Positions 44,794 through 55,379 of a stretch of DNA of 64,000 nucleotides are shown here, one piece after another. The stretch is from Rhododendron vialii (Eukaryota > Streptophyta > Magnoliopsida > Ericales > Ericaceae), in NCBI RefSeq assembly GCF_030253575.1, contig NC_080566.1:8193501-8257500 (forward strand), written 5' to 3'. Positions within the stretch are counted from its first letter, which is position 1. Each line of letters begins with the position of its first letter. Under the pieces are notes generated by a model that saw only the letters and a list, made by a program, of their open reading frames with translations, did not search any database and was not told the origin of the DNA. Position numbers and translations under genes: made by a program.

Positions 44794-46337
44794 GGGGGGG
44801 GGGGGGGGGGGGGGTGGGGGGTGTGGACTAACAATTAGGCAAAAAGATGATAACAGGCAATTGAAGAAATACATATAAGATACAACTAATTAAGGGAATG
44901 CATATAAGAGGCTATTTAAAAATACTAATAAAGGGAAAGTATGTCAAATCAATTACTATAACCTTAGCTTTGTCGAGCTCAAGCTTGAATTTTGGGACAA
45001 AATTAATTGGATGTTTCGTAGACACCCCAACCGATATACCAGATTGAGTTATTTTTTATAGGACCGTAAATAAAATGAGCGACTCCGACCATTTTTTGGG
45101 GAACCGGGTCTAAAAGTACAGATATAGAAAAGAAAAAAAAAAAGTATGTGCCAGAAAAAATTCGGACATCTTTGTCAAAAAAAATTTCCCTTCTAGATTA
45201 GATACGTAACATTTTCTAGGTTTTTTTAACGTCCTATGTATGAAAAAAAATACTTATCCAACTTCAAGAATTCGACTTTATTTGCAGAAAAATACCGTTT
45301 TTTTTTCCCGGTTATCCAAAATATATTTGTTCATATCTAGGACTGCAAATGAACCGAGCAGTTTGCGAGCTCAGCTCGGTTCGTTAATACTCAGCTCGTT
45401 AATGCTTGGCTTAGAGCCAAGCTCGAGCTTGAGTTTTCGGCTCGTTTAGTAAATGAGCTCGTTCGGAAAAAGTTTGGCTCGTTAAGAGAGGTTCGGTTTG
45501 ATTAAAGATGTCTGTTTAGTAAATGATTAAGCTTAACTCGTTAATTAAGGCTCGAGCCAAGCTCGAACTCAAATTCTTGGCTCGATTATTAAACGAGCCG
45601 AGCTCGAGCTCGACAAAGCTCGGCTCGACTCGACTCGTTTCCAGCCCTATGAATCGTATCAGTTGATAACAAGTTGAACTTATTTGGTGCAGGCAGCGTA
45701 TTGGGGAACCATATCGATGATAGATGCCGAGAGACGCCTTCTATCCAACGCCCTCCTCCATTTCCCAAACAAAAGATTTGTATTGCTCTCCGAATCCTGC
45801 ATCCCACTTTTCAACTTCACCACAATCCACAACTACCTAATGGGCTCAAATTTAAGCTTCTTGGGCTCATTTGACGACCCGAGAAAAACGGGCCGGGGCC
45901 GATACAACCCCCAGATGTGGCCCAACGTTACCGCGTCGGACTGGCGAAAAGGGTCCCAGTGGTTCAGTATCCACCGGGAACTCGCCATCCGAACGGTTTC
46001 GGATAAAAAGTATTACCGGGTTTTCGAACGGTTTTGCCGCCCGCCATGTTATAACGACGAGTTTTATTTGCCAACTTTGGTGCATATTTTGTACCCGGAG
46101 ACAAATTCAAACCGGAGCATTACTTGGGTGGACTGGTCAAGGGGCGGGCCGCATCCCGGGAAGTTTGGGTGGGGCGATATTTCGGAGGAGTTCTTGAATC
46201 GGATTCGGTTCGGATCGGAGTGTACGTATAATGGGAAGTCTACATCGATGTGTGTGATGTTTGCTAGGAAGTTTCTGGCGAGCGCCTTGGAGCCTTTGTT
46301 ACAGGTTGCTCCAGTAGTGCTCGGGTTCGGTCCTTAG
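43022..46337 (+). CDS. Core-2/I-branching (DUF266) glycosyltransferase-like protein
   Basis: Two exons, 43022-43555 and 45693-46337, encode 392 residues. A single hydrophobic segment near residues 21-45 is a type II signal anchor, so the catalytic part should face the Golgi lumen. Exon 1 then has [20 protein letters not shown] and [10 protein letters not shown]. Exon 2 has [57 protein letters not shown] and [19 protein letters not shown]. This matches the plant branch of the beta-1,6-N-acetylglucosaminyltransferase superfamily (GT14/DUF266), whose acceptors are poorly known; some members act on cell-wall glycans. The intron (2.1 kb) carries a Stowaway MITE, a (GA)n-(G)n tract and a hAT MITE ending 43 bp before exon 2. 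Confidence 0.9.
44331..44420. mobile_element. Truncated Stowaway-like fragment
   Basis: Begins TTCCTCCGTCTTC next to TA, like a Stowaway left end, but no matching right end is visible before the complete element at 44423. Confidence 0.4.
44423..44658. mobile_element. Stowaway MITE, 236 bp
   Basis: The left end CTCCATCTGTTCGGATTTA mirrors TAAATCCGGACAAAGGGAG at the right, with TA on both sides. It lies in the intron of the DUF266 gene. Confidence 0.85.
44756..44822. repeat. (GA)n followed by a 22-bp G run
   Basis: A GA array at 44756-44791 runs into an almost pure G tract at 44793-44814. The G tract is a likely sequencing-difficulty point and its length should be treated as approximate. Confidence 0.9.
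45338..45649. mobile_element. hAT MITE, 312 bp, GCTCGGCTCG family
   Basis: The left end TAGGACTGCAAATGAACCGAG mirrors CTCGACTCGTTTCCAGCCCTA at the right. The inside repeats AGCTCG and CGAGCC motifs like the 238-bp element at 17739. No matching 8-bp flank was found, so the ends may have eroded. It ends 43 bp upstream of exon 2 of the DUF266 gene. Confidence 0.75.
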
Positions 46338-48746
46338 GCTATGTTTGGATCAAAGATTTAAGAAAAATTAAATTTAAGAGCTAGGAAATTTGTTCGTTTG
46401 GTTTCTTTGAGGCCTCTACCATTGCACCAATATCACAATTGTAAATCAACTAAAAAAACCTAAGTACATTAATTTATGTCTCTATAAGTTGTTAGATAAA
46501 AACAACAATAAACTATTTACATCCTTACATTGGTCGTTCAAAATTTTGTTACTCGTATTGTACTCCATCCGTTCTCAGGTGCTGCAATTGCATCTTTTCT
46601 CAGGTGCTAATCTTGTTGGAATGTAAAATTGCGATGTTGATGCTGTTGTGCCCTCATCTTTTTAATCCTTGCAACCCTGTTCCTTTGATTATAAAAGAAA
46701 CTTTCTTTTTTTAGCAAAAATAAAATAAAATTGGGTCCTATATTTCGTTATTGGTATAACTTTATACAGTATATTTTTCCCTGCACATGATAAAATTGTG
46801 AAAAAAATATTAGAGTACAATTTTCTTTGTGCAGTGCCGGGGGTCGACGTTGGCCGGCCCTTGCGCGCGTACGGATTTTTAAATCAACGCCGCTACGAGT
46901 TCAAAAACGTTTCGTATGGTCACAGGAGATCTTGAGCTAGCCTAGGCTCACTGGTTTTTCCTTCACAAACGCTACATCACTGTTTGGTCTAGTCAGAGGA
47001 GATCTTTAGATAGCCCCTCTGGTTTTTCCTTCACAAATTATTGTTAGATAACCTTTTTGAAAATTTATATGAAGTAATTTATTGTATTCCTTAAAGGTTT
47101 AGAGGCTAAACAAACCTTATAATGGAGTGTAAGTAATAATGTTCTTTAGCTCCAAATTTAGATGCTATTGATTTTGGCATAGATTTGGGGCATTGACCTA
47201 ATGTCCCGTTTAGTTGTCAGGAATGTTGTATGAGAAATTGGTTCTTAGGAAAAGTGAAGTGATGTAAAATAAAAATAAAAAAAAATTATTTTCCTATGTG
47301 TGTTCTATTAATAAAAAATCTTGTAAGAAAACAAGAATTCCTTCATTTTGGCAAGATCTATTTTACAAGAAAGTGTTTCCCAGTGAAAAAGTTAAAGTTG
47401 TGAGTCTTACAACTTTTCTGGTAATTAAACACGCAGAAAGTTACAGAAAAGTAGATATTCTCTCCTTTTCCGTGGAATTGAACAAGGCCTAAGAGACGTT
47501 CTATATATTTGATTGTGGAAAGGGATAAATTAGGTAGAGAGTTTTATGAAAACAAAATATGAAGTAGTGCTTGTGTTGTTTTACATGCTAAATGAAATAT
47601 AGTTTTGAGTATATAGTATTTTGAGCATATTGGCGGCTCTTGGTTCGTGAAGAGAGTTCTAGCTGCACACAAAACTCTCTATAGAAAAAAATATAACTGT
47701 AAATAGATGGGGATTTGCTTGAGAGAGGTCTGGCAAAATGAAGAAGTACATGGATTAAGGTTAACAAAGCTGGGGTGAGTCATTCTGTTGTGTCGATAAT
47801 ACAGATTCGTTTGATTTGAAAGGAATCCTGACTTTAACTTAATTGGATATGTTCTTAATTCGTGGTTGCTTGGTTCTCTGTTTAGGAACGAGTCTTCTAC
47901 TTGATGTATTTTGATTAAGATTAATAATATTATCTGTTATCGTTTTGGGAAAAAAAAAATTTGGCCCTCTTCTTGGCTTTCTCCGTGTTAAACCATTTTT
48001 TTTTCTTTTCTTCCCTTTCTCGCTCTTAACCACGTGCCGCTATATTATCTTTATCCTGTGTGGAGTCTACGCGGTTGTAGGCCCGTAGCTCATGATGCGT
48101 ATAAATATTAGGTTGATGATCTCACGATAGTAAATATACGCAAGTTATTGCCCCCCACTAAATGATAACTTTAGGTCTGTTTAGAGTCAGCTTTAGGCTA
48201 AAGCCCCTAAAGTCATCACTTCAGACCGTTAAATTTTGACTAATTTTGGAGGCTTGGAGCCTCCGATTTTATGGACCTGCCTACATAAAAACTAAGTTTT
48301 GATATCGTAGGTAAAAATTTAAGTTAACAAACCTAAAAATGAGATAATTTGGTGCTCTAAAAGTGTTGAAAAAAGAAGTCAACTTTTGAAAGTCTGAAAG
48401 GCCTTTGTTTATTCACTACGTACGTACTCTTCTAATCGGGAAAAATAACATCACCAGGAGTAAAGATTTGCACAATATGTATGGGGAATTTTGTATTTTG
48501 CGTTCTCGTATTGAATATGAAAAGTATATTGAGATTTGAGGATTCCGCTTGAAAAGTTCGCTTTAGACCTCATGAATCTTAGAGTCAGCTCTGGATTCGT
48601 CCAAGCATAAGGTAAACTAATTCAGCCTAAACCCTCACTCCCCCCTTAAAAATTTGGAGACTAACTAAATCTCTCTCTCTCCCTCCTCTTTTACTAGTAA
48701 GTTTTAACCGGAATAAGACCCGGAGTTTGAGCTTTCAATTGGTCGG
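46338..48746. other. Intergenic region with a short CG-rich repeat patch
   Basis: Holds the 3' flank of the DUF266 gene. At about 46840-47040 a GC-richer patch has two diverged direct copies of AGGAGATCTT followed by CTGGTTTTTCCTTCACAAA. A segment at about 48180-48600 contains two TTAGAGTCAGCT motifs in direct orientation and may be a decayed hAT-like element. The last 50 bp match the leaders of the other desaturase copies. Confidence 0.45.
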
Positions 48747-49600
48747 ATGGAAAATCACGACCTGCTGCGATTCGCAGAGGAAATGTCGCTCTACAATCGC
48801 CTTGTTTTAGGGGCATTATTGCCGGGCGGAGTGTGGGAACCACTCCCTCACTTCTTGCAGGCATGGCTCCGGGATTACGTCGTGGAATCCTTTATCTACC
48901 TCGTCTCTGGTTTCCTCTGGTGCTTTTACATCTACTACTTGTTCCCCAACGTTCTTCCCGCCAAAGGTACATGCCTTTTTCTATAGACACACACACATAT
49001 ATGCACGTATGTTTACTATCGGGTGACCGTACTATGTAGGGGAGCACGGGATAAAATCAGTTATATGTAATGATATTTGAACTTCATCGATGCATGATTT
49101 AACATCAAAATGTGAAGATCGTATTCTAAGTATGAACGTGAGGTGAATTGTGAAGTATTGTCTAATATTTTTTTCAAAAGAGTCTAAAGAGAGAGCGTAC
49201 CGTGTGTCATACACTTATTTAGTCTTATATATATAATGAATATGTATATAGCTATATATGTATGTATGAATATTATTTATCTTATTTTCCTTGTTCAATT
49301 CATAGTTTTGATATTCTGAAAATTTTGAATATATTCTCTCTTTTAGTTTTTGTTTCTTTTATTGTTAATTTGAATCTCACTCGAGTTTTGCAAGCTAGTT
49401 TGTCTGTTGCTGATCCACCTTGATACATATATAAAGCTCGATAAACATATCATCATCTCTGAAAAAAGTCAGATCGGATCCGTAGTTGCTACATGATCAA
49501 TATATATACATGTGCGTAGAACCAAACCAGTCTGATTTTGCTTTGGTTTACATTGCAAAAGAATTAGTTATTTTGCACACAATATAGTTATAGCAATTTT

Positions 49601-49664
49601 AAAATTACTCGAAGTTATTTTCTCTTCTTCTTCTTTTTTTTTTTGTCGAAAACTACTCGAAGTT
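49601..49664 (-). mobile_element. 32-bp T-rich micro-insertion with 16-bp duplication
   Basis: AAAATTACTCGAAGTT (49601-49616) and AAAACTACTCGAAGTT (49649-49664) differ at one base. The insert between is, on the minus strand, an A-run followed by GAAGAAGAAGAG. It has the duplication-plus-tail structure of a very short retroposon. Confidence 0.5.
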
Positions 49665-49811
49665 CAGTTATAAAAGTTTCTTTTTGACAATTAAACATGC
49701 GATACCGAATTTTCATTTTGCAATAAAAGTAGCTAGGCTTTAACCCAACCTTGGAACAATTAGACTTAATGAAGCAATTTAATCTTTACCCCCAAATAGA
49801 TATATAACTAG

Positions 49812-50113
49812 TAGGGAATGACTTCGGTGTACCCTGTCATTTTGGAGATACCGTAATTTTTGGCATAACAAAACCATTATGAGTATAACCAAAACTCATT
49901 ACAAGCATAACAGAACCATAGAAAGACATAACCAAAACCATAGCTTTATTTGGGTTTAGTTATGCCTAGGTTGGTTTTTAGAATATTCCTTGGTTATGCC
50001 TTGTTTGGGTTCTGTTATGCTTGTAATTGATTTTAATTATGCTCCTAATGGTAAAGTTATGCCAAAAATTACGATGTCCCCAAAATGACCAGGGACGCCA
50101 TAGCATCATCCTA
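49812..50113. mobile_element. Foldback MITE, about 302 bp
   Basis: The left arm starts TAGGGAATGACTTCGGTG; the right arm, reversed, starts TAGGATGATGCTATGGCG. Pairing improves inward: TGTCATTTTGGAGATACCGT / ACGATGTCCCCAAAATGACC, AATTTTTGGCATAAC / GTTATGCCAAAAATT and GCATAACAGAACC / GGTTCTGTTATGC. Almost the whole element is a hairpin with a loop near 49960. Confidence 0.75.
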
Positions 50114-50279
50114 GCTAGTAACAAGTCCTTGCTGTGCACAGAATGAAAGTTGAACATAAGCCATTACCGGAAATAGTTATGTTTAGGTACATGCAACTAA
50201 GGTGCTTGGCCTGAGGAAAGGAGTTGATTTATCTTTCGTATTGAAGTTCCTGATTTCCTCTTCGTCTTTCGATGGAGCC

Positions 50280-50345
50280 TATCCTTTTTTTAGATCGGCA
50301 AACAAAAATTTATTAATCATTAAAACAATTTACAATGATTAAACC
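50280..50345 (-). mobile_element. LINE-like 3' tail (antisense)
   Basis: A T-run at about 50286-50292 is followed by AGATCGGCAAACAAAAATTT, which on the minus strand ends in GTTTGCCGATCT plus A residues. It shares the GCCGAT-poly(A) end with the micro-insertions. The 5' boundary and target duplication were not found. Confidence 0.4.
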
Positions 50346-50932
50346 CTTTAGGTTCTTCTTTTTCCAGTGCTTTCTAATTCACAAGAATATAAGCCTTTCT
50401 AATTTTCTTGAGTGGTATATTTCTTCTATAGGAATTTTACCCAATATATACTTTTAACAAATATTTTCCATGTCGTTATACAAAAAGGAGATTATTACAA
50501 TTGCTAAAATCTGTTAAAATTTAAGTATCCTTATGGGAAATAGTAATCTGTTAAATCTTCCTTATTAAGAGGCTGTTGATTTTGTCACTATCTTTTTTGT
50601 TAATGTTACTCCTTTGCAAGTGTATTTTTGGTGCAATCTTCCTTATTAAAAGGCTGCTGATTCCCTTTGTTGTTAACGTCACTCCTCTACAAGTGTATAC
50701 TTACAGAAGAGTGACGTTAACAAAAAAGAAAGTGGCAAAATCATTTCTCACCTAAAACCATTTATGGCCGAGCATTTGTATTTTGGAACGTGGAATGATA
50801 GGCCCATCGTATCTCACCCACCGAACAAGCCATTGCTCGACACGTGTCGGTGGGCTCCACTATATCTTTTATGGCCGGCAAAAGTAGTACTAGTACACTT
50901 CAAACTACTCCATCATTCACTATATCTTTTAT

Positions 50933-52194
50933 AGGGGTGGCAAATTAAACTCAAACTCATTAAAAAACTTAAACCTATCTATTAAAAAATAGATCCAATC
51001 TAATCCATTTATTTGTTGGGTTAGAATGGGTCCAAATCCATCTAACCCATTTATTATTAGGTTTTAATTGGGTTTCAATTGAGTCAACTTAAATACCCAA
51101 TGGGTCATGAACATTACCTAACAAAATAATAGAACTACCACAAAAATGAAAAAAATAAAAGTAAACATGTTATGTGAAACGAACCTTTTTCTTGGTCAAA
51201 TCGAGAATTGGTAACTCGGTTTGAACGGTTTCATGTTACGAATTCCAGTTACAGTATAAGCCGAGTCGAGCCGAGTTTTGTAGTAAACTTGTACACTAAA
51301 CGAACCAAAAATTCAAACTCAAACTTCGTTTGTTTGTAAACGAGTCGAGTCCGGTTCGAGCTGAGCTTATATAGAGCGAACCTTCTTCCCGCAGTCTCCG
51401 CCCACCTACTCCCTAAAGAACTCCTCCGATGACAAGCTTGCGGCCGTCTCGACGGCATCGTCCACGCCGGTCACCGACGACGGCTCCCTCGACGTGTTAT
51501 TAATAGACACCAAGAGAGGGAACAAGATCATAGCTTTCTATTTGAGAAACTCATGTGCGAGGCTCACTCTGCTTTACTCTCACAAAAATGCAATTGATTT
51601 GGGCCAGCTGTTTGACCTGTTTGTCCATATCAAGGCCAATCTCAGAGTCAATCTCATTAGGTTTGTGTTTTTCTTCTTTTTCCTGTGTTTTTTCTTCTCC
51701 ATTAATTAGATGTTAATTTGGCAGAAGGTTTAAAGAAGCTAATATGGACATAATAATCATCGTACCAACAACTTAGAAGAGAAAATCAAGTAAAAAAAAA
51801 CCTCAAAACTCTGAATTGCTAAGTCAAAAAATTTCTAAAATTTCAGCAAAATCTCCATTCAGTTTAGTAATTTTAATACATAGGGGTAATTTGGTCATTT
51901 TAATATATAGGGGTATATGGTAATTTTAGTATCCAAAGGTAATTTGGTCATTTAAATGTATAAGGGTGATATGGTCGTTTCAGTGTATATAGGTATTTTA
52001 GTTGTTTTTAATTTTAATCGGGTTAATGAGTGGGTTGGGTTTGATTTTAAATAAATGGATTGGGTTGGGTTGGGTTGGGTATGGATAATTGGACTCCTAA
52101 CTAATTGGGTCTAAATGGGTCAATAATCCATTAAAAACCCAACCCACTTATAACTTACCTAATTTAGTCCAAACTCGCCCATTTGACACCCCTA
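50933..52194. mobile_element. Non-autonomous hAT element with captured gene fragment, about 1.26 kb
   Basis: The left end TAGGGGTGGCAAATTAAAC mirrors the right end GCCCATTTGACACCCCTA. A perfect 8-bp target duplication ATCTTTTA lies immediately outside both ends (about 50925-50932 and 52195-52202). Subterminal arms carry AACCCATTTA/TAAATGGGTT-type repeats in inverted orientation. In the middle are a CCGAGTCGAGCCGAG-rich patch (51250-51370), a captured ABHD17-type exon fragment (about 51382-51661), and TTTGGTCATTTTAATATATA-type repeats (about 51880-51985). No transposase is present, so mobility would need a helper element. Confidence 0.88.
51382..51661 (+). pseudogene. Captured ABHD17-like alpha/beta-hydrolase exon fragment
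   Basis: About 93 codons read without a stop. They start FFPQSPPTYSLKNSSDDK, then DGSLDVLLIDTKRGNKIIAF and YLRNSCARLTLLYSHKNAID, and end FDLFVHIKANLRVNLIR. This resembles the N-terminal exon of plant ABHD17/wound-responsive-type hydrolases. There the family usually has SHGNAADLGQ where this copy has SHKNAIDLGQ. The similarity stops at AG/GTTTGTG, exactly like an exon-intron border, so genomic DNA was captured, not an mRNA. The nucleophile and catalytic His exons are absent. It lies wholly inside the hAT element, so it is a transduplicated gene piece. Confidence 0.82.
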
Positions 52195-52209
52195 ATCTTT
52201 TATGTGGCT

Positions 52210-52452
52210 TAAAAATACAGAAAAATGTCTATAAATTTTAAAATAATATTTTATGGGACCTTATAAAAAATAAGCTCCAACGAATATCGGTAAGTATTAT
52301 TTCTGGATTCGTAAGGGCAAAATTGCTTAACTGTAATAGTTTTACCCCTACGAATCCAAAAATAATACTGACCGATATTTGTTAGAATTGATTTTTTATA
52401 GGGCCCTATAAAATATTATTTTAAACTTTATGAGTATTTTTCTAAATTTTTG
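52210..52452. mobile_element. Foldback MITE, about 240 bp
   Basis: The left arm AAAAATACAGAAAAATG...TATAAATTTTAAAATAATA pairs with a right arm ending in TTTTCTAAATTTTTG. Further in, GACCTTATAAAAAATAAGC, AACGAATATCGGTAAGTATT and GGATTCGTAAGGGCAAAA pair with their reversed counterparts. It starts 8 bp after the hAT element's right target duplication. Confidence 0.7.
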
Positions 52453-52595
52453 TAAAACCTAAGGTAAGCCCCCACAAAAAAGTGATAACCATACGCACGT
52501 CCATTTCCTCCAAAAAGCTAGAATGAAGCAGGATGTGCAAGGGATGTTTTGGGGCATCAATTTTTTATTTTGGAGACCCAAATCCGATGTGATGT

Positions 52596-53303
52596 CTTTT
52601 TTTCTTTTTTTTTTTCAATTGATAATACATAATATTATAACTCCAACTAAAGATTATATCAAATTGAACACTCGTCCTTAAATGAAGGACCAAGTAACCT
52701 AGACAACGGGATTTCATCCACAATCTATACCCTAAACCAACTAAACATTTTCCTGCAGAAATTAGAAAAACCCAAAACAACCCAACTGATAGAAACTCAG
52801 TTGGGAGAAAAACCCACAGCAAGAAACCAGAGAGAAAACCTTCACAAAAGAGAGAAGAAGAAGCAAATGATCGCAAACAACAAGAAAATGAAAAAAAAAA
52901 AAAAAAAAAAACCTCGTCATCTTCATCTACCAACATAGATCTCCAACTCCGACAACCCAATCATACATAAAAGCTTTGCACCCACAGCCGCACATCTAAA
53001 CCGCACCATCAAAGACGAGTCACCAACGAACGGAGAATCTGATAGAGGAGGTTCAGCGGTAGAGGAACCGGAGAGGCCAAGGCGTTGGAAGGCGTGAGGG
53101 GTGAATGAGGGTGGAGAGTGATGAAAGGAAGGGAAAAGAGATTCCGATCAAAAGCCAACAGAGAGAAAAACCTCATAGGAGAGATCACCCCCTTCCGCCG
53201 CCCATTTTAAGGTGGAAAACGTAGGGAGAGAGAGGGGAAGAGAGAAACAAAGAGGTGCAGAAACGTAGGAAGAGAGAGGGGAAGAGAGAAACAAAGAGTT
53301 GCG

Positions 53304-53360
<57 letters not shown>
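52596..53360 (-). mobile_element. Poly(A)-tailed retroposon or retrocopy with 14-bp duplication
   Basis: A T-rich run starting at 52597 marks a poly(A) tail on the minus strand, and a (CT)n tract (minus strand of 53306-53360) marks the other end. The flanks ATCCGATGTGATGT (52582-52595) and ATCCAATGTGATGT (53361-53374) match at 13 of 14. The 765-bp body has no obvious LINE or SINE motif. It begins, on its own sense strand, with a CT-rich 5' UTR-like leader, which suggests a retrotransposed host transcript of unknown origin. Another T-run (minus strand of 52893-52912) lies inside. Confidence 0.7.
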
Positions 53361-53364
<4 letters not shown>

Positions 53365-53522
53365 AATGTGATGTTAATGAGCCTATAATCTTGTCTATAA
53401 TCTTTGGGATACAGTTGGAGGGATTGATGCGGGTATTCAAGATTGTGTAAAAGACGAAAAGAACATTGCATTAAGAAATGGCCCAGACGGTATTGAAGTT
53501 CTGGTCTCGCTCTTTTCCCTTC

Positions 53523-53932
53523 TTAGGCTAGTTTTGGATTAAAAAGTTAATTTTACTTCTTCTTTTTTTATTTAATTTTTTTTTCATTTGTTAATTTTGC
53601 ATCAAATTTTTGTGACTTATTGATTCGTTTTCACGAGAGAAATCAAATTTTTTATGAAAACTCATAATTTTTTTGAAAAAAGACAAAAATAAAGTAAAAA
53701 AGGCTGGCTTTTTTTTTTAAACTTAATTTTGTCTTTATTCAAAAAATTATCTTCTTTACTTGTGTCTTTTTTCAAAAAATTATGGGTTTCGATCATAATT
53801 TTTTACTTTCCGGTTCCTTTCATCAAGACGAATCAATAAATTACAAAAATTTAAAACAAAACTAACATATGTGAAAAAAAATTGAACAAAGACAAAAGTC
53901 AACTTTACTTCTTAATCCAAAACCACCCTTAA
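53523..53932. mobile_element. Foldback MITE, about 410 bp
   Basis: The left end TTAGGCTAGTTTTGGATT mirrors the right end AATCCAAAACCACCCTTAA. Inner stem pairs include AAAGTTAATTTTACTTC / CAACTTTACTTCTTAAT-type arms and TGACTTATTGATTCGTTTTC / GACGAATCAATAAATTAC. Its sequence is related to the element at 57875. Confidence 0.65.
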
Positions 53933-54193
53933 CTGCTATTGAAGTTTTGCTTGTATAAACAATGCTACATGCACAATGTTAAAACACAATTGTATCCGCA
54001 TCTATTAGATGCACATGAGGCCACTTGCGTCCAACAGTTTTAGATAAAATTGTTGTGCTTGTATTTTGATTTTTTTTTTTTTTAATCTTTTTTTGTTTTC
54101 TTTCAGTTGTCTTTTGACTTGTTGGGATCCAATATTGTTGTATTGGCAAGCCAAAACAATAGGCTTTTAGAGCATTCACATCACACTCTTCAC

Positions 54194-54728
54194 CAAGGGC
54201 GGAACCAGGAATAAAATCTACCTTGGGTTAACCCAAATTACATATATATAAACCAAAAAGAGGCAAACTTATATATAAATACGTAAATGTTCAAAAATAA
54301 ATAAAAGAGAAGTACAAAAAAAACGTACACTATTGAAGTTGTACCCTAAAATGTTTCACAAAATAGAAAACATCTATTATCAAATATGAGTAGATGTCTT
54401 GGACAAGATCTCTTTCGATGTACATAATTATAAAATCCACTAGAAAATCATCCTCCATTTTGTTGCGCAAATTAGTTTTCACATGCTTTCGAGTTCATCC
54501 GGTTCGGAGTATCAGTCCAGTCGCCAATCAAACCCTTCGAGCATCGCTGTTGAAATCGTTGCTTCAGACCTTCAGGGCAATTGTCTAGGTGTAATAGATG
54601 ACAGAACGGGGATTACGATTGATGAGAGAGTGACAAAACGTAGTGCGTTGTGTGTTTTTATCTCAGCAATTAGGCTAGGCTGTAAAAAATGGGTTGGGCT
54701 AAATGAGTTAGGCATTGTATAGGCTGTG

Positions 54729-54802
<74 letters not shown>

Positions 54803-54861
54803 GTTTTTTGAAGACCACCTGGGCTACAGCCTACTGTAGCCCATACACAGTACCGCCCTTG
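54194..54861 (-). mobile_element. hAT deletion derivative with transposase C-terminus, 668 bp
   Basis: The ends CAAGGGCGGAACC and (right end reversed) CAAGGGCGGTACTG are terminal inverted repeats. A perfect 8-bp duplication CTCTTCAC flanks it at 54186-54193 and 54862-54869. On the minus strand a frame near 54470-54340 reads MEDDFLVDFIIMYIERD and then IIDVFYFVKHFRVQLQ, the C-terminal end of a zf-MYM1/TTF-type hAT transposase. A long (TA)n tract at 54733-54800 lies inside. The remaining transposase is missing, so the element is non-autonomous. Confidence 0.85.
54733..54800. repeat. (TA)n microsatellite
   Basis: About 34 TA units inside the hAT derivative. Such runs are prone to extrude cruciforms and to length change. 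Confidence 0.95.
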
Positions 54862-55003
54862 CTCTTCACTTCTCATATGACGCTATAATGACAAGTGTAA
54901 AGACAAAAATCACTTTGCATCTACTTGTTCGGTCAAAACAAAGTTTGCTACGGTTCCTCGCTTTTAGAAGCAACCCACTATTCATACACTAACCTATAAA
55001 ATA

Positions 55004-55275
55004 CTCCCTCCGTTCCTTTTTAAATGTCCTATTTCGTAACTCCAACTTATTAAAAAAACATCATCATTATATCTTTCACATCAATTTTTTCCTCCACTTT
55101 TCCTACTTACCCATCATCATTACACTTTTTACTCACTAACTTTTCAAAATGGAATCTACTTTTAAGGACAAAATAGACAATGTATTAATTTTTACCCACT
55201 AACTTTACCAAATGGACACTTATTAAGGGACAGCCCAAAATGAAATACTGAACTATAATAAGGGGACGGAGGGAG
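55004..55275. mobile_element. Stowaway MITE, 272 bp
   Basis: The left end CTCCCTCCGTTCC mirrors the right end GGGACGGAGGGAG, with TA on both sides (55002-55003 and 55276-55277). The interior AAATGTCCTATTT and AAATGGACACTTATT arms also pair loosely. Confidence 0.92.
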
Positions 55276-55379
55276 TATTACTTTTTCCCAGATGTGGTTC
55301 CTCCTCACCCACTTGCTTCCTGCTTGAGAACATATTGGAATAAATGAAAAAGAAAGAATAAAAACATACTATTTTACCG

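Noticed and set aside
47205-47490. Possible MITE with CCCGTTTAGTTGTCAGG end
   Set aside because: The right side (GAACAAGGCCTAAG) pairs too weakly to support.
52565-52960. 131-aa minus-strand frame
   Set aside because: Lies in the retrocopy; includes poly-Phe and poly-Lys from T/A runs. No domain recognised.
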